DNA of 64,000 nt, taken from NCBI GenBank assembly GCA_963759545.1, contig CAVXAB010000016.1:1-64000 (forward strand), in the 5' to 3' direction. Shown in pieces: positions 8,876 to 17,742 of this stretch. The translations under genes were made by a program, and so were the position numbers. The notes beneath the pieces are model-generated. The model saw only the letters and a program-made list of their open reading frames with translations. It ran no database searches and was not told the DNA's origin. How positions within the stretch are numbered: position 1 is the first letter of the stretch; every line of letters begins with the position of its first letter. This stretch comes from Trebonia sp963759545 (GTDB lineage Bacteria > Actinomycetota > Actinomycetes > Streptosporangiales > Streptosporangiaceae).

Positions 8876-10486
8876 TTGCTCGGCATGGGCGGCGGTTCAC
8901 TGATCGCAGGCAAGGTCGGGTACGCGGTGACCTGCGCGGTCGCCGCCGTGGTGCTTGTCGTGTCCGGCTACGCCTACAAGGTCGTGAGCCTGGCTGACGG
9001 GATCGGCGGCGGGATCGGCATCAGCAACGGCGCCTCGGTCGGCGCGATGAACATCCTGCTCATGGGCCTGGAGAGCCGCACCGACTACCAGGGCAGGACG
9101 CTGTCGGCCGGACTGCTCGCCGCGATGCACGCGGGCAGCGTCAACGGCGTCAACAACGAGGGCGTCGGCGGCCAGGACACCAACACGCTGATCCTCCTGC
9201 ACATCTTCGCCGGAGGCGAGAAGGCGGTCGGCTTCTCGATCCCCCGCGACGACTGGGTTACGTTTCCCCAGGCATACGACGGGCAGTCTCAGGGAAAGAT
9301 CGACCAGGCCTACGGCCTCGCCTACGCGCAGTCTCTCAGCCAGACCGTGAACTCCTCGATGAGCACCGACCAGCGTTACCTGGAGGCCAACCGGGCAGGC
9401 CAGGCGGCCACGCTTGCCACCGTGCAGGCGGTTACCGGGCAGAAGATCGACCACTTCGCCGAGGTGAACCTGGCCGGGTTCTACTACCTGGCCGGGGCGT
9501 TCGGCGGCATCGAGGCGTGCATCAAGCCATCGAACGGCGGCCAGAACCTGACCGACGCCAACTCCGGCTTCAACGCGATGCTCGACGGCTACAACCTGAA
9601 GAAGGGCGGCGCCCAGTACATCAAACTGAAGGCGCCGCAGGCGCTGGCGTTCGTCCGGGAGCGGGACAACCTGCCCAACGGCGACCTGGACCGCACGCAC
9701 CGGCAACAGGCGGTACTCGACTACGTGATCTGGAAGCTTGAGCACAACAACGTCCTGTCCGACCTCGGCCAGCTCACCTCGCTGCTCAACACCGCGAAGC
9801 AGTACCTCATCATCGACTCGACCTGGAACCTGCTCGACTTCGCCCCCCAGATGAAGGCGCTGACGGGGAAGAACCTGCAGTTCTACACGGCGCCTATCGT
9901 CGCGTACGCGACCATCGACGGCCAGTCGGCGAACCAGGTCGACATCCCGACCATCCAGGCTGTCATCAAGCAGAAGTTCACCGCCCCGGTACCCGCGGCG
10001 AAGTCGACAAGCACGGCCAAGTCCGGCGCGAAGGCCGCCCCCATCCCGCCCGCGTCAAGCGTCACCGCGGACGTGTATAACGGCGGGACCGCGCCGGGCC
10101 TTGCGACCGGCGTCTCGCAGGCCCTTGTCGGCAAGGGCTACAAGGCAGGCGCCGTCACCAACGCGTCCGCGCAGTCGCAGGCCACCGCCGCGGGAACCCA
10201 GGTGTTCTACGGCTCAGGCACATCCGCCAACGCGGCGAAGATCGCAAGCTACTTCGGCGCGACCGCCAAGTCGCTCAAGTCGCTGCCCGCCGGCCACGTC
10301 GAGGTGCTCCTCGGCACCGGGGCCACCGTGGTGCCCTCCGGCTTGGCCCCGGCATCGGCCACCCCGCAGAACGTCCCCGCTACGAGCTCGGCCGGTAGCA
10401 CGAGCTCGGCCGGTAACAACGGCGCGGCTGGCGGCGCTGTCACTGTAGGGGCGCAGGCGAAGTACGGCATCCCCTGCGTGTACTAG
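8876..10486 (+). CDS. LytR-CpsA-Psr (LCP) family protein 1
   Basis: LCP enzymes attach teichoic-acid, arabinogalactan or capsule polymers from lipid carriers to peptidoglycan on the outer face of the membrane. The protein (536 residues) has a short cytoplasmic start, a signal-anchor helix (VTCAVAAVVLVVSGYAY), the LCP domain from about 55 to 330 with NILLMGLESR, QDTNTLILLHI, SIPRDDWV, ALAFVRERDN and DLDRTHRQQAVLDYV, and a C-terminal LytR_C domain (about 395-470, VTADVYNGGTAPGLA). The conserved Asp and Arg residues are present. TTG 8876 is favoured because GGAGGAG ends seven bases upstream; ATG 8885 is the alternative. It is followed after 15 bases by a paralogue. Confidence 0.9.
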   Translation: MLGMGGGSLIAGKVGYAVTCAVAAVVLVVSGYAYKVVSLADGIGGGIGISNGASVGAMNILLMGLESRTDYQGRTLSAGLLAAMHAGSVNGVNNEGVGGQDTNTLILLHIFAGGEKAVGFSIPRDDWVTFPQAYDGQSQGKIDQAYGLAYAQSLSQTVNSSMSTDQRYLEANRAGQAATLATVQAVTGQKIDHFAEVNLAGFYYLAGAFGGIEACIKPSNGGQNLTDANSGFNAMLDGYNLKKGGAQYIKLKAPQALAFVRERDNLPNGDLDRTHRQQAVLDYVIWKLEHNNVLSDLGQLTSLLNTAKQYLIIDSTWNLLDFAPQMKALTGKNLQFYTAPIVAYATIDGQSANQVDIPTIQAVIKQKFTAPVPAAKSTSTAKSGAKAAPIPPASSVTADVYNGGTAPGLATGVSQALVGKGYKAGAVTNASAQSQATAAGTQVFYGSGTSANAAKIASYFGATAKSLKSLPAGHVEVLLGTGATVVPSGLAPASATPQNVPATSSAGSTSSAGNNGAAGGAVTVGAQAKYGIPCVY

Positions 10487-10501
10487 CCGGAGAGGATTCC
10501 A

Positions 10502-12214
10502 GTGATTTCGTCCCATCTAGCGAAGCTGATCGCGGGCAAGGCCCTGTACGGGGTCGTGTGCCTGTTCGCGGCGGTGCTGCTAGTGGTGGCCGGCTACGCC
10601 CACAAGGTGGTCGGCCAGGTCAACGCCACGGGAAAGGGCATCACGATCCCGGGCAGCCCCTCGGTCGGCGCGATGAACATCCTGGTGATGGGCCTGGAGA
10701 GCAGGACCAACTATGAGGGGCAGACGCTGCCGAACAGCCTGCTGACCGCCATGCACGCGGGCAACGCGACCTCCGTCAGCGCCGGGCAGGTTGGCAGCCA
10801 GGACACGAACACGCTGATCCTCGTCCACATCTTCGCCGGCGGCAAGAAGGCGGTCGGCTTCTCGGTTTCGCGTGATGACCTGGTCACGTATCCGCAGGCG
10901 TACGACGGGCAGACCGAGGGGAAGATCGACGGGGCCTACGCGTACGCGTACGTCCAGTACGTGAGCGAGCACGTCGGCAAGGAAGACAACAAGGACCTGT
11001 ACCTGCACGCTAACCAGGCGGGCCAGGCCGCCACCATCGCCACCGTGCAGTCCGTCACCGGCCAGAAGATCGACCACTTTGTCGAGGTGAACCTGGCCGG
11101 GTTCTACTACCTGGCCTCGGCGTTCAACGGCATCGAGGTGTGCATCCAGCCGGCCCCCGCCCAGGGCGGCTTCTCCGCCGGCGCCAACCTGACCGACTTT
11201 GTCCCGGCCACTGGTACCAACAACTCCGGCTTCAACGCCTTCAAGGACGGCTACAACAGCAAGAAGGGCGGCGCGCAGTACCTGCACCTGGGCGCGGCTC
11301 AGTCGCTCGCGTACGTTCGGGCCCGCGACACGCTGCCCGGTGTCGACCTGGGACGAACCAAGCGGCAGCAGGCGGTCATCGACTACGTGATCTACCAGCT
11401 CAAGCACGAGGGCGTGTTCAGTGAGGTCTCCAAGCTGAACGCCCTGCTCGGCACCGCGGACCAGTACCTCATCACCGACTCTGGCTTCAACCTGCTCGAC
11501 TTCGCCACTGACATGCGCGCGCTCAGCGGGCAGGACCTGTCCTTCCAGACCTTGCCGTACACGTCGGAGAACAACGTTCCCGTCCCCGGCTATCCGGGCC
11601 CGCAGGACGTCAACATCATCGACGTCCCGTACATCCAGCGGCTCGTGAAGGCGGCTTTCGACCCGCAGTCGCCCGCGACGGGGGCGAAGACGGCGGGCAA
11701 GAGCACCCCGAGTACTAGCCCGACCGTCCCCGCGGCCTCCGTCACGGTCGACGTCTATAACGGCGACCCCGCCGCGGCCGGCCTCGCCGGGCAGGTCTCG
11801 CAGGCGCTGGTCGGCCTCGGCTACAAGGCAGGCAAGATCGAGAACGCGTCCGCGCAGACGCAGACGGTACAGCCGGGGACGCGCATCTTCTACGGCGCGG
11901 GCGCGGCCGGGAACGCGCAGCAGGTCGCGGTTCAGTTCGGCGCCAGCGCGACGGCGCTGAGCAGCCTGCCCGCCGATCACATCGAGGTACTGATCGGCTC
12001 GACCGTCACCGCGGTGCCCGCGGGCATCACGGCGACCAGCACGGCGACCGCGGGCACCCAGTCCACCGGCGCGCAGGTCATCGGCTCGCGGACCGCCGCG
12101 GGCCCGACAACCACGCCGACGCCGACCTCGACCGCGGGGACGGGCAGCAGCGGCACGGGCGGCACGGTGGCGGTGGCGCCGAACGCCCCCTACGGCGTCC
12201 CGTGCGTGTACTAG
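10502..12214 (+). CDS. LytR-CpsA-Psr (LCP) family protein 2
   Basis: A 570-residue paralogue of the preceding gene, clearly a tandem duplicate: same anchor helix, LCP domain (NILVMGLESR, QDTNTLILVHI, SVSRDDLV, SLAYVRARDTL, DLGRTKRQQAVIDYV), LytR_C domain (VTVDVYNGDPAAAGLAG) and an almost identical ending (PYGVPCVY versus KYGIPCVY). It has a longer Ala/Thr-rich tail and an extra loop around residues 215-240. GTG 10502 has GGAGAGG eight bases upstream. The pair is presumably co-transcribed and may handle different polymers or act redundantly. Confidence 0.9.
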   Translation: MISSHLAKLIAGKALYGVVCLFAAVLLVVAGYAHKVVGQVNATGKGITIPGSPSVGAMNILVMGLESRTNYEGQTLPNSLLTAMHAGNATSVSAGQVGSQDTNTLILVHIFAGGKKAVGFSVSRDDLVTYPQAYDGQTEGKIDGAYAYAYVQYVSEHVGKEDNKDLYLHANQAGQAATIATVQSVTGQKIDHFVEVNLAGFYYLASAFNGIEVCIQPAPAQGGFSAGANLTDFVPATGTNNSGFNAFKDGYNSKKGGAQYLHLGAAQSLAYVRARDTLPGVDLGRTKRQQAVIDYVIYQLKHEGVFSEVSKLNALLGTADQYLITDSGFNLLDFATDMRALSGQDLSFQTLPYTSENNVPVPGYPGPQDVNIIDVPYIQRLVKAAFDPQSPATGAKTAGKSTPSTSPTVPAASVTVDVYNGDPAAAGLAGQVSQALVGLGYKAGKIENASAQTQTVQPGTRIFYGAGAAGNAQQVAVQFGASATALSSLPADHIEVLIGSTVTAVPAGITATSTATAGTQSTGAQVIGSRTAAGPTTTPTPTSTAGTGSSGTGGTVAVAPNAPYGVPCVY

Positions 12215-12242
12215 ATCTGAGCTGATCGTTACCCTTGTCGGT

Positions 12243-12659
12243 GTGACAGAGACACAGGGCAAGATCCGCGTCATCGTCGCCAAGGCCGGCCTGGACGGGC
12301 ACGACCGCGGGGCGAAGGTGGTGGCCCGCGCGCTGCGCGACGCCGGAGTCGAGGTCATCTACACCGGCCTGCACCAGACGCCGGAGCAGATCGTCGCCGC
12401 CGCCATCCAGGAAGACGTGGACGCGGTTGGCCTGTCCGTGCTGTCCGGCGCGCACATGACCCTGTTCCCGAGGGTCATCGAGCTGCTCAAGGAACAGGAC
12501 GCCGGCGACATCGTGGTGTTCGGCGGCGGCATCATCCCAGAAGCCGACATCGCCGAACTGGCCGCCCAGGGAGTGGCGAAGATCTTCACTCCGGGCGCGT
12601 CGACCACCGACATCGTCGCCTGGGTCAACGAGGTCCTCGCCCCCCGCCACGCCGCCTAA
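12243..12659 (+). CDS. Stand-alone cobalamin-binding domain protein (methylmalonyl-CoA mutase C-terminal type)
   Basis: A 138-residue protein equal to the B12-binding domain of methylmalonyl-CoA mutase. It carries the base-off signature DGHDRG near residues 18-23, plus LSVLSGAHM and the VFGGGIIPEAD loop that surround the nucleotide tail of cobalamin. Free-standing versions act as small subunits of acyl-CoA mutases in actinomycetes. No large mutase subunit lies in this window, so the partner is probably encoded elsewhere. GTG 12243 is likely; another GTG lies two bases upstream out of frame. Confidence 0.88.
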   Translation: MTETQGKIRVIVAKAGLDGHDRGAKVVARALRDAGVEVIYTGLHQTPEQIVAAAIQEDVDAVGLSVLSGAHMTLFPRVIELLKEQDAGDIVVFGGGIIPEADIAELAAQGVAKIFTPGASTTDIVAWVNEVLAPRHAA

Positions 12660-12690
12660 CCGCAAGCGCTACGCGTCCTAACCGCAAGAG

Positions 12691-12752
12691 GGTGCCGTGG
12701 AGGATTCGCCAGGGACCTTCCGAAGGAGGTCCCTGGTAATCGTCACGGCACC
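12691..12752. terminator. Two-tier bidirectional hairpin
   Basis: An outer stem GGTGCCGTG (12691-12699) pairs with CACGGCACC (12744-12752). An inner perfect stem CCAGGGACCT (12709-12718) pairs with AGGTCCCTGG (12727-12736) around an 8-base loop. It sits between the convergent B12-binding gene and sucD and probably terminates both. Confidence 0.8.
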
Positions 12753-12773
12753 CCGCGCGGCACCTGATCAGGT

Positions 12774-13661
12774 TTACAGGCTCTTGATGATCTCGCGGAC
12801 GAGGGCCGCGGTCTCGCTCGGGGTCTTGCCGACGCGGACGCCGGCCTTCTCCAGGGCTTCCTTCTTGGCCTGGGCGGTGCCGGCTGAGCCAGAGATGATG
12901 GCGCCGGCGTGGCCCATGGTCTTGCCCTCGGGGGCGGTGAACCCGGCGACGTAACCGACGACGGGCTTGGTGACGTGCTGCTCGATGAACGCCGCCGCGC
13001 GCTCTTCCGCGTCGCCGCCGATCTCGCCGATCATGACGACGGCGGCGGTCTCCGGGTCGTTCTGGAAGGCGGCGAGGCAGTCGATGTGGGTGGTGCCGAT
13101 GATCGGGTCGCCGCCGATGCCTACGGCAGTGGAGAACCCGATGTCGCGCAGCTCGTACATCATCTGGTAGGTCAGCGTGCCTGACTTCGACACCAGCCCG
13201 ATCTTCCCGGCGGTGGTGATGTCAGCCGGGATGATGCCGGCGTTGGACTTGCCAGGCGAGGCGATGCCGGGGCAGTTCGGCCCGACGATCCGGGTCTTGT
13301 TGCCCTTCTCGGTGGCGTACGCCCAGAACTCGGCCGTGTCGTGCACCGGGATGCCCTCGGTGATGACGATCGCGAGCGGGATCTCCGCGTCGATCGCCTC
13401 CCTGACGGCGGCCTTGGCGCCCGCGGGCGGCACGAAGATCACGGAGACGTCCGCGCCGGTCGCCGCCATCGTCTCGGCAACCGTGCCGAAGACGGGAACC
13501 TCCACGCCGTTCAGCTCGACGGTCGTCCCGGCCTTCTTCGGGTTCGTCCCGCCGACTACCTTCGTCCCGGCGGCGAGCATGCGCGCGCCGTGCTTGCGGC
13601 CCTCGGAGCCGGTGATGCCCTGCACCAGGACCCGGCTCTCGGCGGTCAGGAAGATCGCCAC
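12774..13661 (-). CDS. sucD: Succinyl-CoA synthetase alpha subunit
   Basis: ADP/GDP-forming succinate-CoA ligase alpha chain, TCA cycle. At 295 residues it is full length. CoA-binding Rossmann motif VQGITGSEGRKHGARML is at the N-terminus; NCPGIASPGK and the phospho-histidine region GHAGAIISGSAGTAQAKK are present, with the active His about 48 residues before the C-terminus. The GTG start at 13659-13661 comes one base after the sucC stop, so the genes are coupled. It faces the B12-binding gene across a strong hairpin. Confidence 0.97.
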   Translation of the reverse strand: MAIFLTAESRVLVQGITGSEGRKHGARMLAAGTKVVGGTNPKKAGTTVELNGVEVPVFGTVAETMAATGADVSVIFVPPAGAKAAVREAIDAEIPLAIVITEGIPVHDTAEFWAYATEKGNKTRIVGPNCPGIASPGKSNAGIIPADITTAGKIGLVSKSGTLTYQMMYELRDIGFSTAVGIGGDPIIGTTHIDCLAAFQNDPETAAVVMIGEIGGDAEERAAAFIEQHVTKPVVGYVAGFTAPEGKTMGHAGAIISGSAGTAQAKKEALEKAGVRVGKTPSETAALVREIIKSL

Positions 13662-13662
13662 C

Positions 13663-14853
13663 TCATGCTCCCTTCGCGGCGGCCAGCTCGGCCGCGCGGC
13701 GCGCCGCGCCGTCCATGGTGTCTACCTGCTCGACGATCGGCAGCGCCGCGTCCGCCAGGATCTGCCTGCCCTCGGCCGCCTTGTTGCCGTCGAGACGCAC
13801 GACGATCGGGCGGTCCACCGCCTCGCCGCGCTCCTTCAGCAGCGCGACCGCGGACACGATGCCGTTGGCCACCGCGTCGCAGGAGGTGATGCCGCCGAAG
13901 ACGTTCACGAACACCGACCGCACCGCCGGGTCAGACAGCACGATCTCCAGGCCGTTGGCCATGACCTCGGCGGACGCGCCGCCGCCGATGTCGAGGAAGT
14001 TCGCGGGCTTCACGCCGCCGAAGGCCTCGCCCGCGTAGGCCACCACGTCGAGCGTGGACATGACCAGGCCCGCGCCGTTGCCGATGATGCCGACCTCGCC
14101 ATCGAGCTTGACGTAGTTGAGGTGCTTCTCCTTGGCCTTCACCTCAAGCGGGTCCGTCGAGGAGATGTCGGCGAACCGCGCGAGGTCCTGGCGGAAGGCG
14201 GCGTTCTCGTCGAGCGTGACCTTGCCGTCGAGCGCGAGCACCCGGCCGTCCGGGGTGAGCACGAGCGGGTTTACCTCGGCGAGCGTCGCGTCCTCGTCGG
14301 TGAACATGGCCCACAGGCGCTCGGCCGCCAGGGCGGCGCCCTCCTCGGCCTCCGCGGGGATGCGGCCGGCCCGCACGATCTCCAGCGCCTTGGCGTGGTC
14401 CACGCCGGTCAGCGGGGAGACGGGGACGCGGGCGATCGCGTTGGGGTTGGTGTGCGCGAGGTCTTCGATCTCCACGCCACCGTCCACCGAGCAGATGGAC
14501 AGGAAGGTGCGGTTCGCGCGGTCAAGGAGGAACGACAGGTAGTACTCGGACTTGATGTCGGTCGCCTCGGCGATCAGCACCCGGTGCACGGTGTGACCCT
14601 TGATGTCCATACCGATGATGCGCTCGGCCTTGTCGTAGGCGTCGGCGGGGCTGTCGGCGAGCTTCACGCCGCCCGCCTTGCCGCGGCCGCCGGTCTTAAC
14701 CTGCGCCTTGACGACTACTTGGGGGATGCCTTCCGCCGCGAACGCGGTGGTAATTTCCCGCGCCTCCTCGGCGGTGTTGGCGACCTTGTCTTTCGGCACA
14801 GGAACGCCGTACTCGGCGAAGAGTTCCTTAGCCTGATACTCGAACAGGTCCAC
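13663..14853 (-). CDS. sucC: Succinyl-CoA synthetase beta subunit
   Basis: The beta chain (396 residues) binds nucleotide and succinate. The ATP-grasp region is at the N-terminus (DLFEYQAKELFAEYGVPVP, VVKAQVKTGGRGKAGGVKL), the metal site near EVNPLVLTPDGRVLALDGK, and the C-terminal CoA-ligase domain has GNGAGLVMSTLD, FLDIGGGA and FGGI. The frame is open further upstream, but family proteins begin exactly at this DLFEYQ, so the GTG at 14851-14853 is chosen. First gene of the leftward sucCD operon. Confidence 0.96.
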   Translation of the reverse strand: MDLFEYQAKELFAEYGVPVPKDKVANTAEEAREITTAFAAEGIPQVVVKAQVKTGGRGKAGGVKLADSPADAYDKAERIIGMDIKGHTVHRVLIAEATDIKSEYYLSFLLDRANRTFLSICSVDGGVEIEDLAHTNPNAIARVPVSPLTGVDHAKALEIVRAGRIPAEAEEGAALAAERLWAMFTDEDATLAEVNPLVLTPDGRVLALDGKVTLDENAAFRQDLARFADISSTDPLEVKAKEKHLNYVKLDGEVGIIGNGAGLVMSTLDVVAYAGEAFGGVKPANFLDIGGGASAEVMANGLEIVLSDPAVRSVFVNVFGGITSCDAVANGIVSAVALLKERGEAVDRPIVVRLDGNKAAEGRQILADAALPIVEQVDTMDGAARRAAELAAAKGA

Positions 14854-15086
14854 TGGGGGGTCCGATCTCGGTCCGTTGGATTGCGTCTGGTCGACGCCAC
14901 GACGAGCGGCGTTCACAAGCAGCGTAGCCCGTGCCACGCCGCGTACGCCGCCCAGGCCACCGATGTACGCCAACGATGTGACGGGAGTCTCGTAACACCC
15001 CGCTCGCGCCACCCGTCGACAGGTTTTCGTCCCCGCCGGGTTTTGCGATCGGGCGCGAAAACCGGCGATCGGGCCCGCGAGTCGGC

Positions 15087-16478
15087 GTGCCTTTTGCCCT
15101 GTCCGTTGCCACGATGGGCATTGTGCACCTCCCCACCCGCCCCATGCTCATGGCTGGCGGCGTGGCTGCGCTCGCGGCGGCCGGCGGCGGGCTCGCGCTG
15201 CTCGCGACCCTGACACTGATCGGCTGGATCACCGCGCCGCACGTGGGACTCGGCGGTGGCCTCGCAGGCGCGCTCAGGTCGGCCGGGCTGTTGTGGCTGG
15301 TCGCGCACCACGTCGAGGTGACGGTCCATGGCGTCGGCAGGATTGGCCTGCTGCCGCTCGGCCTCGTCCTGCTGCCCGCCGTGCTGGTCGAACGGGCCGG
15401 CCGGTGGATGACGCGCGAGGGTCACGTGGCCGGCCTGCTTGAGGTCGCGCCGGCAGCGATGTCGATCGCGCTGCCCTACGCGCTTTTCACCGGCGCGGTC
15501 GCCGTGGCAAGCAGGACCTCGGTCGCGGCGCCTTCGCTGTGGCAGTCGGTCATGATGGGATTCCTCGTGGCGCTGCTGGCCAGCGGGTTCGGCGCGGCGC
15601 GCAGCCTCGCGCCCTGGCGCAAGCTAGTCGGCTGGGTGCCGCCGCGGCCGAGGTCGGTGATCCTCGGGATGCTCGCGGCGCTCGCGGTGCTCGCGGTGTG
15701 CGGCGCGCTGCTCGATGCCATCTCGCTCATGGTCCACCTCGCCGCCTACAAGCAGGCGGTCGCCGCGCTCAACCCGGGGATCTTCGGGTCGGTGCTGCTG
15801 CTGCTCGCCAGCCTTTGCTACCTGCCGAACTCCGTCATCTGGGCGGTCGCCTACATGCTCGGCCCCGGCTTCTCATTCGGCATCGGCACCGCGATCTCGC
15901 CGTCGGGCTCGGCGCTCGGCGCGGTGCCCGCCTTCCCGATGCTCGCCGCGCTGCCGGTCGGGCCGACGGCCGCGTTCCCCGCGTGGCTCGGTTTCTTCGT
16001 GCTGGTGATGCCGTACCTGGCAGGCGCGCTTGCCGGGCTGATGACCGTGCGGATCGCGCCGACCCCCTCGTTTGAGGCGGCACCGTTCTGGGGGCTGGTC
16101 ACCGGCACGCTGACCGCGGTGATCATCGGGTTCGCCGCGAAGTTCTCCGGCGGTCCACTCGGCGGAGGACGGCTCGCCTCGGTCGGGCCGGCCGGCGGCG
16201 AGGTCGGCCTGGTCGCCGTGCTCGAGGTCGGGGTGACGGCGGCCCTGGTCGCCGGCGCGGCCAACTGGCTGATCATCAGGCACCACATCCGCCGCCTCAA
16301 CGCCGGGCAGGCGAACGAGCCAGGAAACATCGGGACTGGCGGGCCGCAGGCCGAGCGCAGCGCCCCGCTGCCCGCCCGGGTCAGCGCCCCGCTGCCCGCG
16401 CTTATCGTCGACGAGACCGACGACGCGGGCGGCCACCGCATCCACGTCAACCCGTGGGCCGCCGGGGACGAGGAGTAG
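15087..16478 (+). CDS. DUF6350 family integral membrane protein
   Basis: A 463-residue protein with about ten hydrophobic helices and a polar C-terminal tail of some 70 residues. The sequence and place (between sucCD and purN) match the DUF6350 family of actinomycetes, whose role is unknown; some annotations link it to cell division. Characteristic segments are LCYLPNSVIWAVAYMLGPGF and GTAISPSGSALG. Start uncertain: GTG 15087 or ATG 15114, with no clear ribosome site for either. It is divergent from sucC across 233 bases. Confidence 0.85.
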   Translation: MPFALSVATMGIVHLPTRPMLMAGGVAALAAAGGGLALLATLTLIGWITAPHVGLGGGLAGALRSAGLLWLVAHHVEVTVHGVGRIGLLPLGLVLLPAVLVERAGRWMTREGHVAGLLEVAPAAMSIALPYALFTGAVAVASRTSVAAPSLWQSVMMGFLVALLASGFGAARSLAPWRKLVGWVPPRPRSVILGMLAALAVLAVCGALLDAISLMVHLAAYKQAVAALNPGIFGSVLLLLASLCYLPNSVIWAVAYMLGPGFSFGIGTAISPSGSALGAVPAFPMLAALPVGPTAAFPAWLGFFVLVMPYLAGALAGLMTVRIAPTPSFEAAPFWGLVTGTLTAVIIGFAAKFSGGPLGGGRLASVGPAGGEVGLVAVLEVGVTAALVAGAANWLIIRHHIRRLNAGQANEPGNIGTGGPQAERSAPLPARVSAPLPALIVDETDDAGGHRIHVNPWAAGDEE

Positions 16479-16525
16479 AGCGCAGCAGTAGGACGAGCAG
16501 GAGTAGCCGGGCGGCGGTAACCCGG

Positions 16526-17020
16526 TCACGGGTTGCCGAGGAGGGTGATCCGGTGACCGATCGAGTTCTCGAACTGCTGCTGGCAGGCATTCTGCGCGGC
16601 GGTCGTGGTCGCGCCGTCCAGGCACTTGGCGTACTGCATGTACTGCGACCAGAAGATCAGCAGCCCGGCAAGCGCGAACGCGGAGAACAGGGCGCCGGCC
16701 GCGCCGAGCACCACGCTGGCCATGGCCACGCGCGGCCTGCGGGTACCCGCCCGCTTCGCGGCCTTCATGGCAGAGATCGCGAGCACCAGCCCGACCACCG
16801 CGACGGCAAGTGCGACCGCGATCACGTACACCGCGCGCTGCAAGTTGCCGATCAACAGCATCGCGATCAGGCTGAGCAGCGCCAGGATCAGCGCCGCCGC
16901 CGCACGCTGCTGCAGCGCCGGGGCGGCAGGCGGAAGCTGCGGCCGTGGCGGCGGCGGAAGGAACGGTGACCGGGGCGGGGGCGGTGTTCCCGGCTTCGGG
17001 CCGTCGGTAAGTCTGGCCAT
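16526..17020 (-). CDS. Small proline-rich membrane protein, unknown
   Basis: 164 residues. A Pro-rich cytoplasmic N-terminus (about 35 residues) precedes three TM helices (AAAALILALLSLIAMLLIG, VYVIAVALAVAVVGLVLAI, ASVVLGAAGALFSAFALAG) and a short tail with two cysteines (AKCLDG, NACQQQ) that could form a disulfide outside the membrane. No family recognised. It is convergent to the DUF6350 gene and divergent from purN. ATG at 17018-17020. Confidence 0.75.
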   Translation of the reverse strand: MARLTDGPKPGTPPPPRSPFLPPPPRPQLPPAAPALQQRAAAALILALLSLIAMLLIGNLQRAVYVIAVALAVAVVGLVLAISAMKAAKRAGTRRPRVAMASVVLGAAGALFSAFALAGLLIFWSQYMQYAKCLDGATTTAAQNACQQQFENSIGHRITLLGNP

Positions 17021-17121
17021 CTCACGACTATTCTGCCGTACACCTGAACGCTTTTTATCTTGCCTTCCGCCCGCGGGGTCTGGGTGGCCAGGATCATGAA
17101 GGTGAAAAGGGTTCAGTTAGG

Positions 17122-17742
17122 GTGGCTGCCATGAACGCGCGGCTGGTTGTGCTCGTCTCCGGGGCAGGGACGAACCTGCAGGCCCTCATCGACGCGTGCA
17201 GCGACCCGAAGTACGGCGCCGCCATCATGGCCGTCGGCGCCGACCGCGACGGCATCGCCGCCCTCGACCGCGCCAAAGCGGCAAATATACCGACGTTCAT
17301 CACGAAAGTCGGAGACTTCCCAACCAGGGACGCCTGGGACGACGCCCTCGCCGCCGCCTGCGCGGAATATGACCCCGACCTGATCGTCTGCGCCGGGTTC
17401 ATGAAGCTCGTGGGCAAGGCGTTCCTCGCGCGGTTCGCGGGCCGCTGCCTGAACACGCACCCGGCGTTGCTACCGTCTTTCCCCGGCATGCACGGTGTGC
17501 GGGATGCCCTCGCCTACGGGGTGCGGGTGACGGGCTGCACGGTGTTCCTCGTGGACGAGGGCGTCGACGCGGGCCCGGTGCTCGCGCAGGCCGCGGTGCC
17601 GGTACACGATGACGACGACGAGGCGACGCTGCACGAGCGGATCAAGGTCGCCGAGCGCGCGCTGCTCGTCGACACGGTCGGCCGGATGGCCCGCGAGGGC
17701 TGGTCCGTCAGTGACGACAGGAAGGTAAGGATCGGCAAGTGA
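17122..17742 (+). CDS. purN: Phosphoribosylglycinamide formyltransferase
   Basis: GART (PurN) transfers formyl from 10-formyl-THF to GAR in purine synthesis. The 206-residue protein has VLVSGAGTNLQALIDA for GAR phosphate binding, the catalytic stretch CLNTHPALLPSFPGMHG (Asn-His) and the conserved Asp in DEGVDAGPVLAQ. GTG 17122 is given; ATG 17131 is equally possible, with AGGGTGG just upstream. Its stop overlaps the purH start by four bases (GTGA), so the two purine genes are coupled. Confidence 0.94.
   Translation: MAAMNARLVVLVSGAGTNLQALIDACSDPKYGAAIMAVGADRDGIAALDRAKAANIPTFITKVGDFPTRDAWDDALAAACAEYDPDLIVCAGFMKLVGKAFLARFAGRCLNTHPALLPSFPGMHGVRDALAYGVRVTGCTVFLVDEGVDAGPVLAQAAVPVHDDDDEATLHERIKVAERALLVDTVGRMAREGWSVSDDRKVRIGK

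Noticed and set aside
10580..12358. 592-codon minus-strand frame over the second LCP gene
   Set aside because: Antisense to a conserved LCP domain; composition typical of a shadow frame.
13177..15213. Long plus-strand frame (678 codons) over sucD and sucC
   Set aside because: Lies opposite two clearly conserved genes; translation is His/Arg/Gly-rich and unlike any protein.
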